From: Spirometra erinaceieuropaei
Lineage: Eukaryota > Platyhelminthes > Cestoda > Diphyllobothriidea > Diphyllobothriidae
Assembly: GCA_902702965.1 (NCBI GenBank)
Contig: CACRXP010000165.1
Coordinates: 830,085 to 894,084, forward strand
DNA length: 64,000 nt
Direction: 5' to 3'
Below are positions 1 through 11,373 of the stretch, one piece after another. The position numbers and the translations under genes were made by a program. A model generated the notes under the pieces. It did not search any database. It was not told where the DNA came from and saw only the letters and a list, made by a program, of their open reading frames with translations. The first letter of the stretch is position 1; each line of letters starts with the position of its first letter.

Positions 1-261
1 TCCTATGAGGTATATTTGAATCTATTAGGACATCAAAAATCAATGAGAAAAATATGTGCTACTGTAGTAACCATTTTTACAGAGTGTAGTTTTTGCAGGC
101 GGCCGAAAAGAATTCCGTTCGAAAACCGGCATTCTGAAGTGACTGAATGATTATGGTATTATGCTGTGCAGTGATTAATATTACAACCCTACCTAAGTAA
201 TATTTTTGAATCCAAAGCGCACTTCATAATTTCGGTTAACATTTTATGAGTTAGCACTGTA
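1..261. mobile_element. long-TIR Tc1-type MITE, one arm only
   Basis: This is the right terminal arm of the long-TIR family described at 49149-50139, cut by the window edge. It aligns with the ends of complete copies from the TATTTGAAT block, through the TTTTTACAGAGTGTAG block, to GGTTAACATTTTATGAGTTAGCACTGTA. The usual CCACCTA before CTGTA is reduced here, so the terminus is degraded. The rest of the element lies outside the window. Confidence 0.75.
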
Positions 262-1370
262 AATTAAACCCAAATGACTGCTTTTCGGCGGATCAGAGCA
301 CTTCACTCCGTCACCATTACCGCACGTGCACTGTGCTTGAGGTGAGCGCATAATAGAGCTCCTCAGTGCTGTGTTGGGAGCCCAACGGCGAGTCTCCGCA
401 TGCGCGGCCGGAAACATTACTCACTGTACCATGTGTCTCACGAGTTATCCGTATTCCTAGCCTTAATTAAGTCTGGTAGGATACTGTTTCCATGTCTTTT
501 CACCTTTTTCCGCGTTCATCAACAACGTTCTAGCGACTGATAGGTGTGTGTGTGTCATTTATTTCAAGTTAGATCTGAATGATTATCTTATGTCTGGCCC
601 CGTTTCGATATATATGGCGCCACCAGGAATACCTACATGCAAGGGACTGAAAACTGGCGAGAGATCGCTAAAAGCCCTCCAGTCTCCTCGTTTCATGTTA
701 AAACGATACAGTAGTCCGTTCGGACATGGCTTATAGCCTGGTTCATAGACAGGGACGCGCCGTTGTGATCAGATAGCAGACGTTGTTTACGAGAAGCGTT
801 GGCGATACATGAGGCGAGATGCAAACCGGTTGTTAATGTCGATGTTGCTTTGTTTGACCGTAATGAATGGAAGGGGTATTCAACCATTTCTTAAAAGTAC
901 TGTTTTGAAGACGATTCCCCTGGTCCGAAATATAAGCGCGAAGGTGGGAAAGAAGCCAAAGCTAAAACGGAAAGGGGCAACCTGATGTTTCACTTTTAGG
1001 GTCTGGGTTAGTGTCATGCTAAACATTGAGGGTAAGGATCGGGCGCGGGCCCCAAAGCATCTGTGGTATACAAAGAATACCTGCTATCCTTATTTAGGTG
1101 GGTTTTAGTCCAACACGATTAGTTCGGTCTGGTGTTTCATCGTAAAAGGTTGGGTCGTCTGTTGTAGACGGTCTGGTGCATTATTTACAATGACCTCAGC
1201 TCAGAGAGTTGTAAAGCGATCGTTGTAGACATTTAATGTTTATCTTTTTAAATTGTCCTGCTTAATTTCGGTTGATATATGCCAATACATTCAAACCTTT
1301 CGGCCTGAAAAATTAATTGACTAATTATCTATACTCACTTTGCCATTCCTCTATGCATACATAGCCCCCT
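262..1370. other. no recognised gene
   Basis: Apart from short frames of about 60 codons on both strands, nothing recognisable is seen. A TG run near 545-558 is a minor microsatellite. Confidence 0.5.
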
Positions 1371-1660
1371 CTCGTAAAAGCCCTATTACCACCTTTCCCT
1401 TAAGACAAGCACCTTTGGCTGGCCATGTGTGTTTGGGATCCTTCACCAGATCGTTACCAAATTGAGTTTAGGATTAGGGTTTGTGTTAAGTTTAAGCGTT
1501 CTGGTTAGAGTTAGGATTTGAGTTGTGGTTCAGTGTTACGTCGAGTGTTAAGGTTGGGGTTACGGTTAGGGTTTGGGTTTTGGTAAGGGTTAAGATAAGG
1601 GTTAGGATTCACGTTAGATTTATAATTACGCCAAGGATTAGGTTTACTTTTGAGGTTATG
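1371..1660 (+). repeat. telomere-like tract with dispersed-repeat flank
   Basis: 1371-1450 (AAAGCCCTATTACCACC and onward) is shared with 35060-35130 and, more loosely, with the ends of the MITEs at 46633 and 57038. It is followed at about 1460-1660 by degenerate GGTTAGGG/GTTAGGATT units. This looks like a decayed copy of the MITE family that carries internal TTAGGG-like tracts. It is too divergent and too short for a chromosome end. Confidence 0.6.
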
Positions 1661-3500
1661 GTCAGGCATTTCTGCTCCGCGTGTCCTGTCAAACAGGTCT
1701 TTTATGGGGATTCTAGGCTTCCTTCAGTCCTGCAGCAGATCTTTCATGCATCGGGTAATCTTTTCCGTTTTAATCTCGGCTACTTTCCCCACTACCAATT
1801 TCTGCATCCCCCTTCGATTTACCATACTTTCAATGCCCACATTTCACTTACATTTGGGACCAGGACGGCGTAATCGACCCTTGCTCATTCCTCACCAACT
1901 TTAGTAGCATTCTGAAAACTGGAATCAGTCTGACGTATGAATCATCGCTATATTTACCCCTTCCAATTCATCCAAAACAGTAAATATCTGGAGAGATTCC
2001 ATTAACTTTGAGGGCTATTGAACTACGCAACAAAAACCTTCTGTTTGGAAGTCTTCAGCATCCTGTACGTCACTTCTAATTATTCATTTCCTTAGCAAGA
2101 CGTAGGATGGGGTTAATTGAGGTGTGCAAGTTTACTCTAAAAGACTCCGACTCGGGATTGTTTGAGAAAAACACACTTACACCCCAGTAAATCTGTCAAC
2201 AAAGTTATCCAATATCGGCTGATACGTTGACGTGTATTTGCTGTCGGGAACTAATGGTTATACCTTTTAAAGTTGTACCCCAAGCTGGGAAAAAAAATTG
2301 TCCACAAAGCTCGTTTTAATGGGTGACTACTTAATGTATGCAATTCGTTGCTCTTAGGATAAAAAATGGGGTCTTGATTAGTGGATAAGTTTCATAGCAT
2401 GGGTCTCAGGATAGGTCATGCATGTGAACCGAAAGTAAATGAGGGAATAAGTCCCTTGGCATGATTGTTGAAATGTGTTTTTTGAGTGAGGTCGGAATGA
2501 AAGCGCGGAACAAGTTTCTTGCGTCTCAGATGTCAGAATACTGACTATCGATCGCAGCGGACTGCGTCACAAGAAACCAAAAAGGGATGAAAGGATCGTC
2601 GAAAGCACTGTTTTGTAGGCAATGCCCACAAACTTTATCAGCTAGCTGAAAGCCAGAATCAGCCTGACAGATGGATAACTGTGGTGGATGACTTTTCAGA
2701 CTGCAAGATGCGAAGCTTCCCTCATACGTGTTCAAAAGACAGGCTGGGATTCATGTTCTCACTTCGGGCAAGTCCTTACCAGTCCAGTACATCTAGATAG
2801 TGACGGGGTCAGCTATAAACACGTGGGTATTTAGAGAAATCGAGTTATGGTAGTCGCAAGGGAGAACGCATCCATTTCAGAAAAAGGCATATAAACAGTA
2901 AATAAATGGGAAAAATCATCCTCGACGTGGTTGCTAGAAGGTTTTTCCATGACAATTTGTCAAAAAACGTGGAGCTGATTCCTCGCGCCTCAGAAAACGA
3001 GCCATTTAACCTCCTCCTAATTACTAACCCTTGAACACAGCATCGACCTTATATTTCCTTACGGACTGGATCATGAGAAGTCGTGACAAGCGTACTGAAG
3101 CAGGAATATTGAAGACCAGAAGAGTTTAACTTCTGCTCTGTGATGGACATCAGTTCCTTTTCATTTTTGAATTTATGCTTTAGGAACCAACATATTCGGT
3201 TTGCGAATATTTTTTAAACTTCCTTCAAAAGTTTCGTATGCTATAGGGTACTTTTATATGTGGGACGTTTCGGGTTACCATGAGACCGTTAAACTGTTGA
3301 CGAAATTTAACTTCCACAATACTAAATACGCCAAGTCATCGAGGAACGAAATTGGGATTCTGTACGAAAACAGCGAATTAGGTGATTTACCCTACCCTAA
3401 TTTATTTAAAAAAAGTTAATGTCATTTACTGGTTGGAATACGTACCGGTGATTCTGTATCTTTCTTTTAATGGAGGCATTTGTGGAATAAAAAGTTTGCT
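1661..3500. other. no recognised gene
   Basis: Short frames such as 1523-1873 (116 codons) overlap the degenerate telomere-like tract and have compositionally biased products (runs of V and R). I see no domain and no repeat family I recognise in the rest. Confidence 0.45.
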
Positions 3501-3506
3501 ATTTTG

Positions 3507-3615
3507 TAGGCAAGATCCTACTTTTTAGCCGTACCTGTTAGGAGTTAGGGTTACGGCTTAGGGGTTGGGGTTAGGGAGGGCTTGACTACTGCCGATACGG
3601 CTACAAAATAAAATC
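3507..3615 (+). repeat. small TIR-bounded telomere-like element
   Basis: A short TTAGGG-like tract (about 3538-3580) is flanked by opposed sequences: TTTTTAGCCGTACC on the left, and GATACGGCTACAAAATAAA on the right. A related right flank (GGTACGGTTAAGAAATAAG) follows the telomere-like tract at 31600-31620. That recurrence supports a mobile repeat rather than a chance GT-rich tract. Confidence 0.5.
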
Positions 3616-4000
3616 CAACCGTTCTATATGAGTGATTCAACGTTCTCGCAACGGAGTCTCTTCAAAAGGTCACGAAAAGGAGGTCAAAGATTATTTTTTA
3701 CGATAAAAATTTTATTAAGGCAGATTTTGAAGGTGTGCTTAGACAACACGACTACTGCCTTAGTCAACTGCAAAGTGCGGACAAACACGTCAGTTATGAA
3801 AAAAGCCATTGAAAACGTGAATCAGCACTAGTAGCCAATGCACCTTAAGCCATAAAAATGTTCGGAGATTCAAATAGGCAGTCCTATGATAGAAACGAAG
3901 TAGTTCGGAATGAATTCAAATATGAATAATTATGGAAAACATACCTGGCTTTGCTATAACGCCACTAGAACAAACAGAGACGGAATGTTAAAGGATATTT

Positions 4001-4024
4001 AAATAATAATAATAATAATATAAT
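4001..4024. repeat. AAT microsatellite
   Basis: About six AAT/AATA units occur in a row. A simple repeat. Confidence 0.9.
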
Positions 4025-6180
4025 TCTATTTTACTCATCCTTCTCGAACTGGAGAATAGAGACGGGTGCGTAATAGCAAGGTAATTTGACTCGCTGGGTC
4101 CTGATTAAACCGTTATCATACAACAAACCAGTCGAATGGGTATTCCCGCAGTGACCAGTACATTGTACGTTTTGTCCTCCATTCAGTAAGGGTTTCTGCG
4201 AATGAGTGTGCACTACATGCTCAGAATCCTCGCAATATAGAAAAATGACTAGAAAAATAGAGGGTATTGCCTGTAGCACGTTGATGTAACCCTGCTCAAG
4301 TGGTGTCTTTACACTACGGTCCCGGTTTTAAAAAGAATTCTTTCAGCAAAGCCAACGATGATCACCCGGATCAAGCTTTGCTCCTCTTATTGTCATTTCG
4401 TATAGATTTGGAGGGCAGATGGAACCTTTCATTCCCCCTAAACAATTGTTATTCTCCCTGTATTGCGCCTGTCCTGGTACACAGCAGTCTAGTGTTATGC
4501 GAGAACAGGTGTTACTCATAACAGAATGATCCCTCTCTTATCTGTGATAACCACCCCTTCAGCACAGGCACTATGTAGGCTTTGCACTCTTTAAACTCTT
4601 GATGCAAGTTGTGTTTCATGTGGTCGTTTTCCTTATAGCTGGCGTATAAATACATATCTTTAGTCCAAATACGTCATTTGGGAGAAGATAGAATCTTACT
4701 TGTGCCCATTTTGGGTGCGGGTTTCCCAGTTTGTCGTAAGACGTAGGGCAAATGTGCAAAAACAGCTAACATTTTGAACGCGCTTAAAAATATTTACTTG
4801 TTTGACGTTTGCGCCAGCAGGCGACCGCCATGTGCCATCACCCTGCTTTGCTAATTTCTCATCAGGTGAATCATGCATCAATTGGCATGGTGAGTCTGAT
4901 GCGGCGCACAAAAAATCGCCGAGAAAAGTGGAAGAGACGAGAGTTAGTCAGTATAGAATGACGTACACGGGAACTGCTTGCTGACGTTTACGTAAAATAA
5001 GTGCTGATTTCTTAAGCATGTTTAAAAAGCTTACTATTTTTCTACCTTTTTACGTCTTAAGACAACCTGAGAACACCCTGATTCCTGTAAACTCGCCCTT
5101 GGGTGAGTTAAACAAATTTCGACGGCAAACGCGTACGCCTGATTTAACGGGACTCCGGTTACTTTACGCATTGGTAAAAAGCGCCGAAAGCCGGTTTAGA
5201 TTAGCTGTTTGCGTGGGCATGGGAAATAATGTTGGGAGATGAGTTTACAGCTTGATGCAACTTCCATCAGAATGCTGATCCAGAATCAGTTAAATGAATC
5301 AGTTAGTAGAGATGAGTCAAAAACAGGCCCAGTGACGTGAATTCAATCTCTTTTTTTAAGACGGCCCTGTCTATTATTAGTCATTCGTATTTTTCAACCA
5401 ATAAGATCGTTGCTCGATAAAGTTCTTCAACTGCGGTTGGCGCGGCAGGAATTTTTGCCAGAGAAGAATAATCTCCGAAGGTGTCCCGTCATTTGAGTCC
5501 CGAAATCCGGTCTTAAAGTACTCAGTCAGAAAAGGTCTTAGCACAGTGGCCCCAAACGAATAACAGATGAATTTTTTCTCTGGCTGTAAAAAGTTCCTCC
5601 AACCGAGGCATTATCGATAAAACTATAGCAGAGGACCAGACTAGAATTTGTTTTGCAGTTTCTGGTGTCATCGCTGTCAAACTTCGCCGTACTGCAAGGC
5701 GAAGTGGGTGAAACAGGACGACTATTGCACTGCGTGTGGAAAAACCTGTACGATCTTTTCGCTGAATGATGTTCAGCGAGCGATCCTGACTGAAGAACTG
5801 AATATGGGCGTCCGGTTAATTTTATCGTTCCGTCTGAAGGCAATACAGCGGTTGCTCGCTGACGAACAGTCCAGAATCAGTATCAGTGTATTTCAGGGAA
5901 AGTAGGCGTGTACCTTTGAAATCCCTATTGGTTACATGCAGAAGAAGAATATGGAGAAAATGGAAAGGACAGAGGAGGGCTGGACCGGCTGTTTCTAGCT
6001 CTCCGGACATCGCCAGCCAGCTAGTACTCCAACCTAGGGTAGAAGAGAGCTGGAACTTGGGGCTAAGCTTCTTACCAGCTGGTCAAATACTCTTTAACTG
6101 AGCAGTGGACTCAAATTTTGCCACATATGACCGGGAAGAATAAATCGCATTCAGCATCTGCCCTTAGCACAAGCTGAATT
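4025..6180. other. no recognised gene
   Basis: Frames up to about 100 codons occur on both strands (for example 5538-5843 minus, 5648-5905 plus) but overlap one another and show no domain. The plus frame has a few Cys residues around 5650-5750, too few and too irregularly spaced for a zinc-finger call. Confidence 0.45.
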
Positions 6181-6189
6181 TGGGTGGAA

Positions 6190-6420
6190 CAGGGGAATAG
6201 GGGCCTACCCTGCGCTACAGGTGGCCCCCACTAAATTTCTGGGGATGCCTTTTACCGCATCCTAACTTTGACACTAATATTAATCCTAACCTTAGCCCTA
6301 ACCATCTAAATTCCAACGCTAATCCTCCTGATCCGAGCCCTAACCCTCCTGACTCTAAGCATAACCCCAAGCCACTCTGGAACTTAGTGCAAGACCACGT
6401 GTAGTACGGGGAGTCCTTAG
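6190..6420 (-). repeat. telomere-like (CCCTAA) tract in a decayed repeat
   Basis: About 6258-6372 consists of degenerate CCCTAACC/CTCCTGA units. The upstream stretch AGGTGGCCCCCACT resembles the AGGTGGGGCTACAT terminus of the MITEs at 46633 and 57038. Probably an old minus-oriented copy of that family. Confidence 0.5.
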
Positions 6421-6429
6421 TCCCGTGTC

Positions 6430-7450
6430 TACGTTTTAGAACTATATAGAGTAGGCGTGCTAATTCGTGAAATGTTAACCGGAATTCTGAAATGCGTTTT
6501 TGTTTCGAAAAGACTACTTATGAAGTTTGTTAAAATTAATCATTATGCTGCATAATTCTATAATGATTCAGTTACCTCGGGATGCCATCTTTCCATTCGA
6601 TGTTACAGTTGTTAATCGGCAGGGGGCTGTCGCGCGAGATGCGACATCATCGGTGGCTGACGTGTGTTAGAGAAGGCAAAGGACATTCGTGCTTACAAAC
6701 CTCGAACATCACAGCTGGGGTTTGCTTTAAACTTCAGCAATGAGTTAGGAATTGTCCAGAATGGTGAACGCTGCGTTTTCTGAGGACCAAACTGGACTCT
6801 GAAAGCTTTTCTGTTGTCCATTCGCTTTCCGCCCATAAAGAATATCTGATACTTGATTGCGAAACATCAACGGTCTGCCATACATGAGAAGGAAGTGAAT
6901 AAAATGTGCATTGGTCATTTCCATTCTCTGTAGTTTGAAAGTCCATTTTCGCGTGAGGACTCAATGTGGTTCAGATCTCTATCCGGGGAAAAGATGTCTC
7001 ACGGAGTCAGGTCCTTTTGATTCCCCTAAGAACAGCAAAAGTCTGGCTGTGACTTCACAGCTAGTTGTATCGCAGCATCACCGGATGGAGTTGTGAAAGG
7101 CCTGATCACTTACCTAAATTAGTAGTAGCCGCGTTGTCTACCTGAACATCACTGCGCAGATGCAAATTCGCAAGGACAGTAGCCGTTGCAGCCTGGTGAG
7201 TCGCAGGACCACGGAGTCCGGCTTTTCCAAAACTGGACGCGTGGGCCCATTTCGACTCCAGCATTTGTCAGTGTGACTTTCTCTTCATCCGCCTACGCTC
7301 TTGCCTTTGACATATGGACGAATGAGCCACGCATTTCGACCGGGGCTGCTGAGTCGAAAGATTCCACCGCGAATTTATTAGACGACGACATGAACAACAG
7401 ATGCGAAGTCCATCAGGACTAGCAGCAGATCCGCCTACAACATTAGGGGC
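6430..7450. other. weak MITE trace, no recognised gene
   Basis: Around 6470-6600 are words of the long-TIR family (GAAATGCGTTTTTGTTTCGAAAAGA, TATAATGATTCAGTTACCTC), so a short left-arm fragment is present. It ends abruptly at about 6590. The remainder is unrecognised. Confidence 0.5.
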
Positions 7451-7454
7451 ACGA

Positions 7455-7690
7455 TCTCATCCTCCTCCTTCCGCTCACTGAAACCACCACCAATACTACC
7501 ACTGTCATCATCACGGCCACCAACAACACCACTAGCAAGACCCCTACCACCTCCGCCGTCGCGACCACCACCAAAAAAAAACACCACTTAAACCATTATC
7601 ACCCTTATCCGGACCAACATCATAATCATTTCCAGCAGCAGCGGCGTCTCCACCACCCTCATCGCCGCCGCCGCCACCACCACCGGCAGT
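7455..7690. repeat. CCA/CAC-rich low-complexity tract
   Basis: Imperfect CCA, CAC and GCC triplets fill this stretch. The open frames through it (7544-7798 minus, rich in Gly and Asp) reflect composition rather than coding selection. A similar tract occurs at 8520-8660. Confidence 0.8.
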
Positions 7691-7794
7691 TAGATCGTCG
7701 TGGCCGACAATGTCCGAAATGCGCCCCACAGCGGGGTGAGAGTAGGTCCAGCGACCTGGCGTGATTTCTTTTATGGTAAGGGCAGACATTCGAA

Positions 7795-8070
7795 GCATCT
7801 ACCACACTCTCTCCTCCCCCCCCCCACCCATCTGGTCCCGACGTCAAGAAATTGTGAAGGAGATTAAAGGCGAGCGAGAGTACAGGTGGCTGGCACGGCG
7901 GGAATCCGCGCCTAGGCGTACCACCTAGTCCACAACAAACACTTGATTAGGATTTTGATCAACAATCAAAAATGGGGAACAGCAGTGATCCAAATGTGAG
8001 CCAGCCACCGCACCCCGAATGTTGGAATTTGTTATGGGTATGTATTCCCGATAGCCTGTCAAAATATCAG
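7795..8070 (+). repeat. dispersed repeat family W copy
   Basis: This unit is shared with 29300-29640 (plus), 33880-34300 (minus) and 55820-56130 (plus). 14848-14990, 22400-22660 and 50140-50310 carry the related outer part. Landmarks are CACTCTCTCCTCCC, GGCTGGCACGG, CGCCTAGGCGTACCACC, ACAACAAACACTTGA and TGTTATGGGTATGTATTC. Copies differ by many substitutions. No coding frame is conserved, so it looks like an old non-autonomous element. Confidence 0.7.
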
Positions 8071-8189
8071 AATTCGTGAGGAAAGTAAATGTAAATGGAA
8101 TAGATATTCACAAGCAAATAGTACGCTAAATGTTATCCAGTATGACAGAAAGCTATAAAGTCTGCGTAAACGTCGGAAGTCACCAATGT

Positions 8190-8449
8190 CGTAAATCGTA
8201 ATGTTCTCACGAACTAACGAGTTATATCTCACGAGCCCCTAGCCTTAAATGCTGCAAGTAAATCGGAGCAGTGAATAATATAGAGATTTTTGAACGTTAA
8301 GAAAAACTGACAACAGAATACCACAGCAGAGCACGCTAGCAAGGCGGGTTGTACAGGTGTGTCGTTTTACGTCACATTCAAACAAGCAATGCGGTCAAAG
8401 GAAATGGGACTAAATTATCAAAGGTAAATTAGTCAGGTACCTCACCACA
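8190..8449 (+). repeat. SINE-like repeat, family S2 copy, head degraded
   Basis: Collinear with 50516-50780 over about 260 bp, sharing GAACTAACGAGTTATATCTCACGAGC, TACAGGTGTGTCGTTTT and ACCTCACCACA landmarks in order (each split by substitutions). The tRNA-like head clear in the other copy is not recognisable here upstream of 8180. It sits between two parts of low-complexity/W-type sequence, so it is probably an insertion. Confidence 0.75.
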
Positions 8450-8519
8450 AGCCCTTGGTAGAATCCGATGTGGACTCTCTGTTAGCCCAGCGCATCTACC
8501 GCGCGGCCCGTTTTAGGGG

Positions 8520-8660
8520 CGCAGCACCACCACCACTACCACCATCGTCGCCTACATCACAACCGTTACCAACAGCAGCAGCAGCGGCAGCGTCTCCACT
8601 ATCATCATCGTCACCACCACTGTTACCAGCAGAAACAACAGCAACAACGGCAGCAATAAT
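8520..8660 (+). repeat. CCA/CAG/CAA-rich triplet tract
   Basis: Degenerate CAC, CAG, CAA and TCA triplets produce a Pro/Ala/Ser/Thr-rich frame (8455-8670). The preceding CAGCGCATCTACCGCG matches the end of the W repeat at 29620-29640 (CAGCGCTTCTACCGCG). This suggests that triplet expansion occurs next to W copies. Confidence 0.7.
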
Positions 8661-9149
8661 AGTCAACTGATTGACAGACTAGGCGTGCGCCTTGGCAGGA
8701 ACGTCTGTTGCATGTGCTTGACAGCTTGAAATTGTCCGTGCTACAGCTTAACTAGCAGGTAAACGTCGAGATGCGGATTGTGCAGTGCCAAGTCGGATTA
8801 AATGATGCTGAAGTGTTCAATAGGAATATGGTGAATCCACTGCCTCCCAGTTTGGGGGTTGTGCGGAGTACTGCTTTGAGAAGAAGGAGACTCGATAACT
8901 GGAACAAAAACCTTATTTGCATATCCAAAAAAGTTATTTGGGGTATTTACAGAGTTTCCTGCGGTCCCAGAGTAAAGAAAGGGGTTTTATTTAAAGGAGA
9001 ACTGAGAGAAGAAGCCTACGAATCGGTGTCGTCCTCGCGTGAATAAAATGACTACTCCAATTTCTAGTGGAAGCGCAGCTAAATGCAACTTTGTCTAGGC
9101 AGCCTGGCCACCAATGTTGAGTCAAACTTATGGTAGGTTAAAAAACAGA

Positions 9150-9375
9150 AAATTGGCAGTATATTATTACCGACAAAGACAAGGGAGACTGGAATGGCAA
9201 TTTCTGACTTATTGGCCGTCTTCAGCCAGTCGTACCCAACCCTGAAGTGTGAAACACCTGAGGCTTGAACTCGCGACCTGTTATTTGGATGCCCACGCCT
9301 CAAATTACTAGGCCACGAGCCCGTTGCCCTTTCGGTTTCGATCGGGAATATACAGTGGTAGGGGGCGATCACCGA
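9150..9375 (-). mobile_element. tRNA-derived SINE, family S1, minus copy
   Basis: Read on the minus strand, a tRNA-like head (box A-like TGGCCTAGT, box B-like GTTCAAGCC) is followed by a body with TCAGCCAGT-type and ACAAAGACAAGGGAGAC landmarks. The tRNA part lies at about 9262-9330. It faces the plus copy that begins at about 9391, giving a head-to-head inverted pair. The pair shares upstream sequence (CCCGAT..., GGGCAA.CGGGCTCG). Confidence 0.8.
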
Positions 9376-9390
9376 TCAAACCCGACAGGG

Positions 9391-9672
9391 CAAACGGGCT
9401 CGTGGGCCTGTGGTTAGAGGCATGGACTTCTAACTAACAGGTCGCGAGTTCGAGCCTCGGGTGTTCCACACTTCGGGGTTGGTTATGACTGACTGACGAC
9501 AGTTAATAAGCCACAAATGGCCATCCCAGTCTCCCTTGTCTTTGTCGGTAATGCCATGCTGCCTATATCATGCACCGCTGTGCGACTGCTGTTTGGGCTC
9601 GAGAGAGAGAGCTCGTAAGACACAACGGAACGAGTGAGTTCCGTAAGAACGATCAGTGAGCGCACCCTACCA
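9391..9672 (+). mobile_element. tRNA-derived SINE, family S1, full-length copy
   Basis: The head at 9396-9465 has a box A-like GTGGGCCTGTGGTTAGAGG and a box B-like GAGTTCGAGCC, the internal RNA polymerase III promoter layout. The body continues through the TCTCCCTTGTCTTTGTCGG landmark and ends with ACGGAACGAGTGAGTTCCGT and GAGCGCACCCTACCAT. The same end occurs at 57740-57805, which fixes the family length at about 270 bp. There is no poly(A) tail at this copy. Confidence 0.85.
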
Positions 9673-9729
9673 TCAAACAGAAAATCCTCCTCACACAGAA
9701 GTATATCTTTGTTCGTGTCATAATGGAGT

Positions 9730-9990
9730 CTGGCTTCATTCGACAGGCAACCAACCAGCAGATTTCCTTCGTCCGCGAGTCACCCCTGATCCCTCGACTG
9801 CCAAGACCAGTGCCCCGTATCTGCGTGTGATTTGTGGGTACTTAGATTGAGGCAGAATATTTAATGCTCCTTGTGAGCGAGGCATTAAATTCCAGCTACG
9901 GCCTAGACCCAGGTAGATGCAAGTCCCACTGAAAATTCAGTTGATGCAACTTTACGGCAAAGTATGCAGTCTAATTGAAGGAAAACAACT
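9730..9990 (+). repeat. dispersed repeat, paired with 14085-14340
   Basis: Landmarks CAACCAGCAG, GCTACGGCCTAGACC, AAATTCAGTTGATGCA and CAAAGTATGCAGT recur in order at 14085-14340. About 9860-9886 also forms a hairpin (TTTAATGC ... GCATTAAA). Family unknown. Confidence 0.65.
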
Positions 9991-10434
9991 CAGTGGGGCT
10001 GCCGTGGGGTGAATGACCCCACTTGATTGTCGGTAGACTGTTGATTGAGTCATACGGCGATTTTGGTAATGGGGATTTTACGGGTGGTTCAGCACGCTAG
10101 ACAGTAAGCTGACGAAATGAAAGAAGACACAGAAATTGCTCGGATTTCTGCCGAATGTCTTGTCGTGCGCTTCAGCATGGCAAAGAAAATGAGTGTCTTA
10201 ATTGAAAAATAAAAAAGGCAAAACTTTTTGAAAAAAACGGAATTTGAGTTATGGTTTGAGGTTATGGAAAGTAAATTTTATTGGCGATGGAATGTCTTTA
10301 ACGGCCTGCAAGTGAATGCCAAAATAAAACTCTTTATGACACGATTCACAGTCTATTGACAGTTACGTAGGGCCTTTTACCTTAACGGTGCTCTCCTTAG
10401 AAACCCTAAGATTGGCGTCCGTCTTGTATGGGCG

Positions 10435-11373
10435 CAGTGGTGAAAGATCACTTGAAATGTTGGCTAGAATTCTGAAATGCGTCTTCGGTTAGGAAGGATT
10501 ACTTCGATGGGGTTGTAATATTGATTGTCATGCGACATAACCCTATAATACTTCGGATTCTCCTGGATGCTGGCTTTTGAATGCACTTCTTTTCGATCTC
10601 CTGTAGAAACTGTACTCGGTAAAAAAGATGGCTACTTACGTAGCATAAACTTTTCGTACTTATTTTCGATGCTCTTATTAATTCAAAAATTTTTCACAAA
10701 AAACTTGCATAAAATATGCTCTTTTTTACTCATTTGGTAGCAAATCGCATTTGCTTCGCATTTTATACCCCGAAGAAAGGGTATATTTGGGTTTTAAAAA
10801 CATTTCCCAATTCTCGGATGATTTTGAGCCAGATCAGCCACTGCACTGGTGTTTGACGATTTCAGTATACAAGGCTTTCGTTTTCCGCGTAAAGAAAATC
10901 ATATATTCCTTTTGTGCCCTAAGATGCTTCTAATTATGGTATTCTTTAAGAGCGGGCAAGGTCCATTCGTGCAGCATCGTAACTGCCCGTTTATAAATGC
11001 TCCTCATCAATTATACAAAACCCAGATACACCCTTTCTTTGAGTATAAAATATGAAAACAACGTGATTTGCTACCAAATAAAAAAGAAAGCAAGTTTTGT
11101 GAGTCTTTTATAAAGAATATATTCGAATTTATGAGAGCGTCAAAACTCAACATGAAAATGCGTACTACTTATGCGGTTAATTTTTTATCGATTTTGGTCT
11201 ATACAGTAGGTCGTAAAGAAGCGCTTTCGAAAACCAGAATCCTGGCGAGTCCGAAATATTTTTGGATTATGCGGCATGGTAATAAATATAACAACCCCAC
11301 CTTAGTAATCTTTTCTAACTGAAAATGCATTTCAGAATTTGGACTGACATTAAATGAGATCGGTCACTGACTG
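10435..11373 (-). mobile_element. long-TIR MITE, subfamily 2
   Basis: The left end CAGTGGTGAAAGATCACTTG and right end GAGATCGGTCACTGACTG are a variant of the family termini, shared with 24422-26399. Arms carry AAATGTTGGC and GGAAGGATTACTT in place of the main subfamily's AAATGTCAACC and CGAAAAGATTAATTA. The spacer reads in the opposite sense to 49149-50139 (AAACATTTCCCAATTCTCGG), hence the minus strand. Frames at 10751-11322 lie wholly inside it and are not genes. Confidence 0.85.

Noticed and set aside
1460..1660. Chromosome end or true telomere array
   Set aside because: The units are highly degenerate, short, internal and beside recognisable dispersed repeats.
5648..5905. Cys-containing 85-codon frame as a zinc-finger protein
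   Set aside because: Cys spacing does not form paired Cys/His ligands and an antisense frame of similar length overlaps it.
7544..7798. 84-codon minus frame, Gly/Asp-rich
   Set aside because: Runs through CCA/GCC low complexity; its composition is a read-out of triplet repeats.
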